7,056 nucleotides of DNA from Muribaculaceae bacterium (GTDB lineage Bacteria; Bacteroidota; Bacteroidia; Bacteroidales; Muribaculaceae). Below are positions 1 through 6,202 of this stretch, in pieces. Both the position numbers and the translations under genes were made by a program. The notes under the pieces were generated by a model. The model had not been told where the DNA came from, ran no database searches, and worked only from the letters and a program-made list of their open reading frames with translations. The stretch spans positions 1-7,056 of the forward strand of contig JAGCVR010000058.1 in the NCBI GenBank assembly GCA_017962285.1, in the 5' to 3' direction. Numbering within the stretch: the first letter of the stretch is position 1; each line of letters begins with the position of its first letter.

Positions 1-63
1 GAAACTGTCACCATCAACAGGGAAATGCGTCTGGTGCGTTATGCACAACGCATTCAGAAATGA
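1..63 (+). CDS. Possible C-terminal tail of an unidentified plus-strand gene (partial, start outside window)
   Basis: Frame 1 is open from the left edge to a TGA at 61-63 and encodes 20 residues ending in a basic stretch, RLVRYAQRIQK. A tail rich in Arg, Lys and Gln is plausible for a real protein, and a gene ending here would be convergent with the minus-strand operon that ends at 172. Twenty open codons can easily occur by chance, however, and I recognise no family. The 108 bases between this stop and 172 contain no other convincing gene. Confidence 0.35.
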   Translation, partial: ETVTINREMRLVRYAQRIQK

Positions 64-171
64 GGATGAAAGGAGGATTAACGTGATTATTCTTGTCTTC
101 ATTTCTTGTTGAGGTTTGCATTATTTGGGTGGCGTGCGAACTTTTAGCGGCGTTATCCACCGCCGTGCGGA

Positions 172-639
172 TCAGTTCTTGCGGAAGTAGAACTGGAAGT
201 TCTGTGCTTCCTGCGGCTTGTCGATGGCCACTGCGGTAAACGGTACGACGGTGTATCCGCCCTTGTCGCCCTTGTTCTCGTGATAATAGAGAATGATTGC
301 GTTGCCGTTCTGCTTCACCGCTGTGGTGTGAATGCTTGTGGCGCGGTTAGTCTCTGGACGTATAAGAGCCACCACGAACTGTTTCTTGAAGTTTACTTCG
401 GTGGGCTGGCCGTTGGCGCCCATTACTGTGGCCTGCCCGAAGTATTGTTCAAACTCCTGCTGCGAGTTGATGTAGAGGTGCTGCTCTTTCGACGAGGGGA
501 TATAGTTGTTTACGAAGTAGTTCTGCAACTCGGTAAACTGGATGTCCATGGCGTTTGCCTCAAGTTCCTTGGTAGGGTTGCACGAGCAGAGTGCGATTGC
601 GAAAAAAGCGCATGCGATGATAGAAATAAACTGTTTCAT
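172..639 (-). CDS. Small predicted lipoprotein of unknown function, weakly PrcB-like
   Basis: This 155-residue protein starts with a lipoprotein signal peptide: K2, a hydrophobic run at about 4-17, and a lipobox L17-C18-S19-C20 that makes C20 the probable lipidated residue. C18 fits less well because L17 would be at -1. The mature part is about 135 residues. Residues 84-150 have a run of likely beta strands (FKKQFVVALI, AIILYYHE, GGYTVVPFTAVAI, FQFYFRK). The GGY turn followed by a strand loosely recalls the C-terminal domain of PrcB-type secreted proteins, but this is an impression and not a secure assignment. It is the last gene of the four-gene minus-strand cluster, starting 5 bases after the meaB stop, with no Shine-Dalgarno sequence. 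It probably sits in the periplasm anchored to a membrane. I do not know its function. Confidence 0.85.
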   Translation of the reverse strand: MKQFISIIACAFFAIALCSCNPTKELEANAMDIQFTELQNYFVNNYIPSSKEQHLYINSQQEFEQYFGQATVMGANGQPTEVNFKKQFVVALIRPETNRATSIHTTAVKQNGNAIILYYHENKGDKGGYTVVPFTAVAIDKPQEAQNFQFYFRKN

Positions 640-644
640 GACGA

Positions 645-1772
645 TTATTGATTAGTGATTAAATTTTTGTAATAGTAATTGAGAACGTCTGCAGCGGCGA
701 TGAACGACGACTGCCTGTTCTGCAGAATCAAATCCTGCTTCTCGCTGAGCATCCGCTCAATCTCGGGGTTGTTGTAGAAATTGGAGCGGAGTTTCTCGTT
801 GATGGTTTCATACATCCAGTATTTCTCCTGCTCACGCCGTTTCTCCATGAAGTATCCCGATTCCTTGACGTGGCTGAAATAGCGGTCGATCATAGCCCAC
901 ACCTTGTCGATGTTGAGTTCGTAGTAACCCGAATAGGTGATTACCTCGGGGGTGAGTCCGCTGGGCGGAACGGGAAAGAGGTGGAGCGCGTTGCGGAACT
1001 GCGCTGCAGCCAGATTGGCACGGTCCACGTTGTCGCCGTCGGCTTTGTTGATGACGATACCGTCGGCCATTTCCATGATACCTCGTTTGATTCCCTGCAG
1101 TTCGTCGCCCGTTCCGGCGAGCTGAATCAGCAGGAAGAAGTCCACCATGGAGTGAACTGCGGTTTCGCTCTGGCCCACGCCCACGGTTTCAACGAAGATG
1201 TTGTCGTAGCCGGCGGCTTCGCAGAGCATGATGGTTTCACGCGTCTTGCGCGCCACGCCACCCAGCGAGCCCGCCGAAGGAGAAGGGCGAATGAACGCGT
1301 CGTGTTCCAGCGCCAGCCGTTCCATGCGAGTCTTGTCGCCCAGGATGGAGCCTTTGGAGCGCTCGCTGCTGGGGTCGATGGCGAGAACGGCGAGCCGTCC
1401 GCCGGAGCGGATGACGTGCATCCCGAATGCATCGATTGAAGTGGATTTTCCTGCGCCCGGCACTCCAGTGATTCCTATTCGCTTGGATTTGCCGGTGAAC
1501 GGGAGGCACTTGGCGATGACTTCCTGAGCCACACTCTGGTGCTCGGGTTTGAGGCTCTCAACGAGAGTAACCGCCTGCCCCAGAACGGAAGTGTTGCCTT
1601 TACGGATTCCTTCCACGAAATCGTTTACCGTGAGCTGAGGCTTGCGGCGGCGTTTCAGATAGGGATTCACCATTGGCGGCTGCTCCACCCCCGAGTTTAC
1701 CTGCAGTCCGGCATACTGCTCGTCGTTTTCGGGGTGATGGTGGGCGTCGAATGTTATGTCGTTGGGATTCAT
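645..1772 (-). CDS. meaB: Methylmalonyl-CoA mutase-associated GTPase MeaB (ArgK/YgfD family)
   Basis: A cytosolic G3E-class P-loop GTPase of 375 aa. In this family MeaB acts as a chaperone for adenosylcobalamin-dependent methylmalonyl-CoA mutase, gating cofactor loading and protecting or rescuing the mutase from inactivation. In Bacteroidales the mutase serves the succinate-to-propionate route. Visible motifs are the Walker A loop GVPGAGKS at 103-110, DPSS at 133-136, the family signature SILGDKTRM at 142-150, RPSPSAGSLGG at 162-172, ETVGVGQSE at 195-203 and the guanine-specificity motif NKAD at 242-245. All nucleotide-binding residues look intact. About 45 residues precede the helical N-terminal region and include HHH at 11-13 and a proline-rich linker. 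The ATG at 1772 lies 6 bases after the upstream DUF1573 stop, which fits operon translation. The mutase subunit genes are not beside it in this window. Confidence 0.95.
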   Translation of the reverse strand: MNPNDITFDAHHHPENDEQYAGLQVNSGVEQPPMVNPYLKRRRKPQLTVNDFVEGIRKGNTSVLGQAVTLVESLKPEHQSVAQEVIAKCLPFTGKSKRIGITGVPGAGKSTSIDAFGMHVIRSGGRLAVLAIDPSSERSKGSILGDKTRMERLALEHDAFIRPSPSAGSLGGVARKTRETIMLCEAAGYDNIFVETVGVGQSETAVHSMVDFFLLIQLAGTGDELQGIKRGIMEMADGIVINKADGDNVDRANLAAAQFRNALHLFPVPPSGLTPEVITYSGYYELNIDKVWAMIDRYFSHVKESGYFMEKRREQEKYWMYETINEKLRSNFYNNPEIERMLSEKQDLILQNRQSSFIAAADVLNYYYKNLITNQ

Positions 1773-1778
1773 AGGCTA

Positions 1779-2864
1779 TTATTGAATAAGTCCCACGACG
1801 CGAACCTCCATGTTGTGATTGTTCGGGTCGTTGGACAGGATGTTTATTGCAGTGTTGATAAGTTCATTGGAAAAATCTTTCGGAGAGACGGTTACCTTTA
1901 CTTTCGCGGTTTTCCCCGTTCGGAGCGATTTCTTGTCGCACTTTATCTTAATGCCTTTCTCGGCAGCTGAAAACCTGCGCAGATGCAGGGTTTGTTCTCC
2001 TGTGTTCTTTATGACGAATGAAAGGGATTTTTCCTTGTCGCGGTGTATGGTCTCAATGTTGAGCCGGTCAGTGGAAGTGGTGATGGTGGGAACGTCGGCG
2101 CGGAAAGAGCCAGTCTGGTCAAAGTCATCCACCACAACAGCCATAATCTGCACATTGCGGGCCACTGGCGCACCGCTACCGATGGGCCGTGCCGACACTT
2201 CCACGGAGTCGGTGTTCAGTCCCCACAGCGGAGCATTTTTTGAGTCATAGAAGACGGTTATGGTGGCTCGGTGCCCTGGCGGCACGGTGTCGGGGATGGT
2301 CCGTGCTATGATGTGTCCCGCGTGCGATGCGGCGTTCATCACAAGCGGACCGGTGCTCGCATTGTAGGCTGTTATATACAGCATTTTTGTCCGCCCGCGC
2401 ACTATCTCGCCCAGGGGGACTATTCCGCTATCGAGGTGCAGGCTGTTGCCCACGGCAAAGGGGTAAAGCTCATCCACGGTTTGCGGCGAGGCTATTACGT
2501 TGCCCTTGATGGTGAGAACGGTTTTCCGCGGCGTACCCGATGTATAAACGAACACGTCTTTCTGGAACTGCCCAGGGCGCGCCACTGCGCTGTAGGTGAG
2601 CGAAACGGTGGCGGTGTCGCCCGGAGCGATGGGCTCACGGGTGAAATCGGATGCCGTGCATCCGCAGGTGGGCTGCACCTTGGTGATGACAATTGCCGAG
2701 TCGCCAGTGTTGACAAATCGGATGTCGCACGACACCTTCTTCAGCAGTTCGCTGAAAGTGCCGAAGTCGTGTTCAGTCGCCATCCACGAAGCAATGCCCT
2801 GTGCATTCATGGTGAGGCATGATGCAAGAGCCAAAGCGGATATTATGTTTCGGAAAGGCGGCAT
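1779..2864 (-). CDS. Secreted multi-domain DUF1573 protein (Ig-like, ASH/HYDIN-type fold)
   Basis: A 361-aa exported protein. The N-terminus has R5, a hydrophobic stretch at about 7-20 and a probable signal peptidase I site at MNA-QG (A21). LASC at 13-16 could also be read as a lipobox, but the residues after that Cys are hydrophobic, so I prefer ordinary secretion. The first DUF1573 unit spans about 31-125 and carries HDFG (32-35), FVNTGD (50-55) and the family hallmark CGCT at 67-70. A second Ig-like region spans about 137-245 (LGEI at 151-154, VFYDSKNAPLWG at 204-215). A third spans about 265-361 (FVIKNTGEQTL at 283-293, NILSNDPNNH at 341-350). The last two lack the CGC motif. Such beta-sandwich domains usually bind proteins or scaffolds and are not enzymes; no ligand can be inferred. 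It lies 6 bases after the smaller DUF1573 gene and 6 before meaB. Confidence 0.88.
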   Translation of the reverse strand: MPPFRNIISALALASCLTMNAQGIASWMATEHDFGTFSELLKKVSCDIRFVNTGDSAIVITKVQPTCGCTASDFTREPIAPGDTATVSLTYSAVARPGQFQKDVFVYTSGTPRKTVLTIKGNVIASPQTVDELYPFAVGNSLHLDSGIVPLGEIVRGRTKMLYITAYNASTGPLVMNAASHAGHIIARTIPDTVPPGHRATITVFYDSKNAPLWGLNTDSVEVSARPIGSGAPVARNVQIMAVVVDDFDQTGSFRADVPTITTSTDRLNIETIHRDKEKSLSFVIKNTGEQTLHLRRFSAAEKGIKIKCDKKSLRTGKTAKVKVTVSPKDFSNELINTAINILSNDPNNHNMEVRVVGLIQ

Positions 2865-2870
2865 TGACGG

Positions 2871-3269
2871 TTAGTCGGAGGTGTGAGATTTTGGAACGGC
2901 AACACCTTCAATGACGAGTGTGCTGTATTTATCGCGTCCGTTAGTCTTCACTTTTATGGTCTTGCTGAATGCGCCCGGACGTCCGCTGGGGTTGTAGGTG
3001 ACTTTTATCTTGCCTTTCTTGCCCGGCTTGATGGGTTTTGACGGATATTCCGGCCTTGTGCAACCGCACGACGCCACGGCATCGATTATTATGAGCGGCT
3101 TGTCGCCGGTGTTGATAAACTCGAACGTGCAGCTCACGGGGCCGTTCGATTCCTGAATCTGCCCGAAGTCGTGAGTCTTGTTGGGGAAGGTTGCCTGTGC
3201 GTATTTCTCCGTTGCATTGGCAAAGAACGAAAGCAAGGCAAAAGCGAGAATTATAAGATGTTTTTTCAT
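2871..3269 (-). CDS. Secreted single-domain DUF1573 protein
   Basis: A 132-aa exported protein and the first gene of the minus-strand operon. I chose the ATG at 3269. An in-frame ATG at 3302 would add 11 residues (MQIKTFSNFET), but it lies inside the predicted -7 promoter box at 3300-3307, and a normal signal peptide starts at MKKHLIILAF, with likely cleavage after ANA at about residue 19. The mature protein is a single DUF1573 domain: HDFGQI at 33-38, FINTGDKPL at 51-59, the CGCT motif at 68-71, PSKPIKPGKKGKIKV at 76-90 and SGRPGAFSKTI at 95-105. It aligns well with the first domain of the next gene, so the two probably arose by duplication. DUF1573 is widespread in Bacteroidota, but its role is unknown. 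Confidence 0.9.
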   Translation of the reverse strand: MKKHLIILAFALLSFFANATEKYAQATFPNKTHDFGQIQESNGPVSCTFEFINTGDKPLIIIDAVASCGCTRPEYPSKPIKPGKKGKIKVTYNPSGRPGAFSKTIKVKTNGRDKYSTLVIEGVAVPKSHTSD

Positions 3270-3299
3270 TGTCTCAAAGTTTGAAAATGTTTTTATTTG

Positions 3300-3307
3300 C
3301 AAATTTA
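3300..3307 (-). promoter_or_regulatory. Predicted -7 promoter element of the DUF1573-meaB operon
   Basis: On the minus strand this reads TAAATTTG, a perfect match to the Bacteroides sigma-ABfr -7 consensus TAnnTTTG. The -33 position, 19 bases upstream, reads TCCG against TTTG, a weak match. The box ends 30 bases before the ATG at 3269, giving a short leader of about 25 bases. The transcription start is inferred. Confidence 0.6.
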
Positions 3308-3421
3308 ATGATTTTCTCTGTTTTAACGGAATTTACCATGCTATTTTCACTTTTTTTTGCTTATCTACTTGTATGAATAAAAAAACCGGCAAGTCATAAC
3401 TGAAAACTGACAACTATTTAT

Positions 3422-3429
3422 TAACTTTG
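3422..3429 (+). promoter_or_regulatory. Predicted -7 promoter element of the phosphatase array
   Basis: This reads TAACTTTG, a perfect match to TAnnTTTG. The -33 position 19 bases upstream (3399-3402) reads ACTG, a weak match to TTTG. The box ends 30 bases before the ATG at 3460, the same distance as in the opposing promoter. A T8 tract (3351-3358) and an A7 tract (3379-3385) lie between the two promoters. I see no clear operator palindrome. Confidence 0.6.
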
Positions 3430-3459
3430 CGAAAGAAGAAAAAGAAAAACTTTAGTGTT

Positions 3460-4755
3460 ATGATAAAACGATGCTTAGCGCTGCTTATTGGCGCATTTAT
3501 GTTTACTGTCGCCAGCGCGACAGTGCAGGAAGAATTCATTCTGAATCCGGATTTGAGCGGTGCCTACATGCTGGTCTATCCATACCCTGCGGCTCCACTG
3601 CCCGCATTGACTGCCGCACCAGAGGGTTACGTGCCGTTCTATATTAACCACTACGGCCGTCACGGCAGTCGGTGGCTTATTGGCAAGAAAGACTATACCG
3701 AGCCAATACGTCTGCTTGAAAAAGCCGACAGCGCCGGATGCCTCACCCCACTTGGCAAGCGGACTATGGCTGATTTGCGTACATGGTTGAAACTCGCTGA
3801 GCCGCGTCTTGGCGAGCTGACCGACGTGGGAGCCGAGCAGCATCAGGGGATAGCCAGGCGAATGGCACAGAACTTTCCTGAGGTTTTCCGCGGAAAGGAC
3901 AAGGTGGTGCGCGCCAGGTCGTCGGTGGTGATACGCTGCATACTGTCGATGATGAACGAGACATCGGTGCTGCAGTCGTGCTTCCCGATGCTGAACATCC
4001 ACACCGACGCGAGCCAGAGCGACATGAGTGTGCTTGCTGACGGCGGTCATTTCAAGAAGCTGGATGCGCTTCGCAAAGAAGCGCGAGAGAAACGTGGCGG
4101 CAGCCTGTATGTGGTTCCGTTTGAGCGTTTCGCGCGGACCATGATGTTCGACACGAGCGTGCTCACCGATGAGGAGAAGAGCTCGCTTATTCATTACATG
4201 CGCCAGCTGGCGGTGTCGTTGCAGAATCACAAGACCGACTACACGCTTTATCAGCTTTTCACCGACGAGGAACTTTTCAAGATGTGGGCCAACGACAACA
4301 TTGAGAGTTACATCGCTTTCGGCAACTGTCCCCATGCACGTAACCTGCGCCCGTATCAGCAGTCGCACTTGCTGCGCGAAATGATTACAAGCGCCGACAA
4401 TGTCATTGCCAACGGTGGCAGAGCCGCTGACCTGCGTTTCGGCCACGATGTGATTCTGATGCCACTTGCGGTGCTTATGGAACTTGATGACACCAACGTG
4501 AGCATAGAAAACTTCGAGGATGTTGCGGAGCAGTGGCAGAACTACAATATCTTCCCCATGGCGTGCAACATCCAGATGGTGTTCTACCGCCCGGTGAGCG
4601 GCGATGGCGAAGTCCTTGTGAAAGTGTTGCTCAACGAGCACGAAGCTCGTCTGCCGGTGGAAAGCGACATTGCGCCCTACTGCAAGTGGAGCGAACTGCG
4701 CAAGTATTATTTGGAAAAACTGGAAAAAATGGATGCTGAATATGAAAAGCTTTAA
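3460..4755 (+). CDS. Secreted histidine-type phosphatase, copy 1 (HD-type)
   Basis: A 431-aa periplasmic phosphatase of the two-domain histidine phosphatase clade (His_Phos_2, which includes acid phosphatases, phytases and MINPP). These enzymes hydrolyse phosphomonoesters through a phosphohistidine intermediate. The signal peptide covers residues 1-20, with likely cleavage at ASA-TV. The catalytic motif RHGSRW is at 67-72, with H68 the expected nucleophile; the proline of the classic RHGxRxP is replaced by Leu. A conserved block TDVGAEQHQGIARRM lies at 121-135, followed by RARSSVVIRCILSM at 151-164. The catalytic-acid motif is HD at H329-D330, then FPMACNIQMVFYRPV at 365-379. The frame stays open upstream to a TTG at 3427, but that codon overlaps the -7 box and would put KKKKK ahead of the signal peptide, so the ATG at 3460 is better. 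Its last 14 bases overlap copy 2. The substrate is unknown; inositol phosphates are one possibility. Confidence 0.9.
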   Translation: MIKRCLALLIGAFMFTVASATVQEEFILNPDLSGAYMLVYPYPAAPLPALTAAPEGYVPFYINHYGRHGSRWLIGKKDYTEPIRLLEKADSAGCLTPLGKRTMADLRTWLKLAEPRLGELTDVGAEQHQGIARRMAQNFPEVFRGKDKVVRARSSVVIRCILSMMNETSVLQSCFPMLNIHTDASQSDMSVLADGGHFKKLDALRKEAREKRGGSLYVVPFERFARTMMFDTSVLTDEEKSSLIHYMRQLAVSLQNHKTDYTLYQLFTDEELFKMWANDNIESYIAFGNCPHARNLRPYQQSHLLREMITSADNVIANGGRAADLRFGHDVILMPLAVLMELDDTNVSIENFEDVAEQWQNYNIFPMACNIQMVFYRPVSGDGEVLVKVLLNEHEARLPVESDIAPYCKWSELRKYYLEKLEKMDAEYEKL

Positions 4756-6085
4756 GAAAAATACAGTTAGAGCCATCGCGCTCTTCATAATTGTTGCCGT
4801 AGGCGGAGTGTCGCAAGCCGAAATCAAGACCTACAAGACCACGGTGCGCGAAGACTTCAAGGAGAACAAGCTCCGCAGTGCCAACAACTACTATGCCTAT
4901 CCCGACAAGGACTTGCCGGCGCTGACGGCATCCCCGGAGGGATATGAGCCGTTTTTCATCAACCACTACGGCCGCCACGGCAGCCGGTGGCTTCATTCCT
5001 CGAAGATGTATGACGAGCCACTCGCAGAACTTGAGAAGGCCCATAAACTTGGCAAGCTCACCAAGCGGGGAAAGGAACTGCTCGAAGTGTACAGGCTGAT
5101 GCGGCTGGAGTCGAAAGGCCGTGAGGGCGAGCTGAGCGACGTGGGCGCCGAGCAGCACAAGGGAATAGGGCAGCGGATGGCGCGGAACTTCCCTGAGGTG
5201 TTCAGAGGCAATGCCCGTGTGGATGCCAAGTCCACCGTGGTGGGACGTTGCATACTCTCGATGCAGAACGAGGTGGACCAGATAAAGGCCCGCCACCCGG
5301 GTATCTATCTCACGCTCGACGCAAGCGAACATGACATGTACTACATGAACAACTGGCGCGATGTGGGCATAAATGCCATGCGCGACACGGTGGCTCCAAT
5401 ACACAGGGAGTTTGAGAAGAAACATGTGAAACCCGACAAATTCCTGCGCCGCATATTCGACTCGAAGTACATCCGCGACAGCATCAAGGACAAAAACCAT
5501 CTCATGCTCTGGATCTTCGACGGAATAGGCAACATGCAGAGCCACCATGTTTTCGACAAAATTGACATGTGGAACTTGTTCACGGCCGATGAATGTTACG
5601 AAATCTGGCGTTATAACAACGTACGCTGGTATCTGACCGACGGCGATGCGCCCGACAACGGAAACCGGATTGTGTATTTCAACAACAATCTGCTGCGCGA
5701 TTTCATCGAGAAAGCCGACCAGGCGATAATCAGCCGTCAGAACGGCGCTGCACTTCGTTTCGGACACGAGTCGGTGCTGATGCCGCTGGCTTGCCTGATG
5801 GGCATTGACGGAACCGATTATCAGACGCGCGACATGGAGACACTTGAGAACCACTGGCGCGGGTATAATATATTCCCCATGGCTTGCAACATCCAGCTGG
5901 TGTTCTACCGTCCTGTGGGCGATGCTCAAGGCGAAATCCTTGTGAAAGCACTGCTTAACGAACGCGAAGTGACCCTTCCTATCGAGACCACCATGTTCCC
6001 GTATTACAGCTGGAGCGAATTGCGTGAATACTATCTGCAGAAACTTTCGCGTCAGCCGGTGGTGGAAGCCGACTATAAAAAGTAA
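4742..6085 (+). CDS. Secreted histidine-type phosphatase, copy 2 (HE-type)
   Basis: A 447-aa paralogue of the neighbouring phosphatases. The ATG at 4742 gives a standard signal peptide, MKSFKKNTVR followed by a hydrophobic core, with likely cleavage at SQA-EI near residue 26; an ATG at 4733 would add three residues. RHGSRW is at 78-83 (nucleophile H79). LSDVGAEQHKGIGQRM lies at 131-146 and KSTVVGRCILSM at 163-174. The catalytic-acid region reads GHES at 341-344, so Glu343 stands where copy 1 has Asp. FPMACNIQLVFYRPV lies at 378-392. Residues 201-275, the cap-like region that normally shapes substrate choice, differ strongly from copy 1. The start lies inside the end of copy 1, which suggests translational coupling. 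It is probably periplasmic and an active phosphomonoesterase; a changed substrate range or pH optimum is inference only. Confidence 0.9.
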   Translation: MKSFKKNTVRAIALFIIVAVGGVSQAEIKTYKTTVREDFKENKLRSANNYYAYPDKDLPALTASPEGYEPFFINHYGRHGSRWLHSSKMYDEPLAELEKAHKLGKLTKRGKELLEVYRLMRLESKGREGELSDVGAEQHKGIGQRMARNFPEVFRGNARVDAKSTVVGRCILSMQNEVDQIKARHPGIYLTLDASEHDMYYMNNWRDVGINAMRDTVAPIHREFEKKHVKPDKFLRRIFDSKYIRDSIKDKNHLMLWIFDGIGNMQSHHVFDKIDMWNLFTADECYEIWRYNNVRWYLTDGDAPDNGNRIVYFNNNLLRDFIEKADQAIISRQNGAALRFGHESVLMPLACLMGIDGTDYQTRDMETLENHWRGYNIFPMACNIQLVFYRPVGDAQGEILVKALLNEREVTLPIETTMFPYYSWSELREYYLQKLSRQPVVEADYKK

Positions 6086-6129
6086 GCCTCGCGTCTCCAG
6101 TGTTTTTTTCATCGAGCGTCAGCGAGTTA

Positions 6130-6196
6130 ACTTCAATTTTCACTTCACCTTTACCTTCCTGCGCGCAGCGCATTACTTCACTTTTAACTTCACCTT
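6130..6196 (+). repeat. Hexamer-phased direct repeat pair around a 10-bp palindrome
   Basis: Two 22-base direct repeats at 6130-6151 and 6175-6196 are identical at 20 of 22 positions. Each can be read as hexamers: the first is ACTTCA ATTTTC ACTTCA CCTT and the second is ACTTCA CTTTTA ACTTCA CCTT. ACTTC therefore recurs 12 bases apart within each repeat and 45 bases apart between repeats. The perfect palindrome CTGCGCGCAG (6159-6168) sits almost exactly midway. The element fills most of the 117-base gap between phosphatase copies 2 and 3 and ends 6 bases before the copy 3 start. It could be a regulator site, a leader-RNA element or simple slippage-prone sequence. Confidence 0.6.
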
Positions 6197-6202
6197 AAAA
6201 CA

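Noticed and set aside
66..115. AGGAGG followed by tiny frames (ATG at 66, GTG at 82)
   Set aside because: The frames encode fewer than 10 residues, and Bacteroidota rely little on Shine-Dalgarno sequences; a chance match is more likely.
147..166. Hairpin with stem GCGGCG/CGCCGT and an 8-base loop, just past the end of the minus-strand operon
   Set aside because: The stem is only 6 pairs including one G-T wobble, and no T tract follows on either strand, so I do not call it a terminator.
870..1439. Plus-strand open frame opposite meaB
   Set aside because: It lies wholly antisense to a gene with intact GTPase motifs, and its composition is typical of a reverse-complement shadow.
4733..4741. 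ATG at 4733 as the start of phosphatase copy 2
   Set aside because: It cannot be excluded, but it adds only three residues. The ATG at 4742 gives the cleaner MKSFKK signal-peptide start.
3475..4827. Long minus-strand open frame antisense to phosphatase copy 1 (and a similar one at 4631-6112)
   Set aside because: These are shadows of the paralogous genes: they recur at the same place opposite each copy because the sense codons are conserved. Their His- and Val-rich translations show no family motifs.
6086..6125. T7 tract (6103-6109) after phosphatase copy 2 as a rho-independent terminator
   Set aside because: I found no stable GC-rich stem directly before the T run. The pairing CTCGC/GCGAG has a loop of about 30 bases that contains the T run itself.
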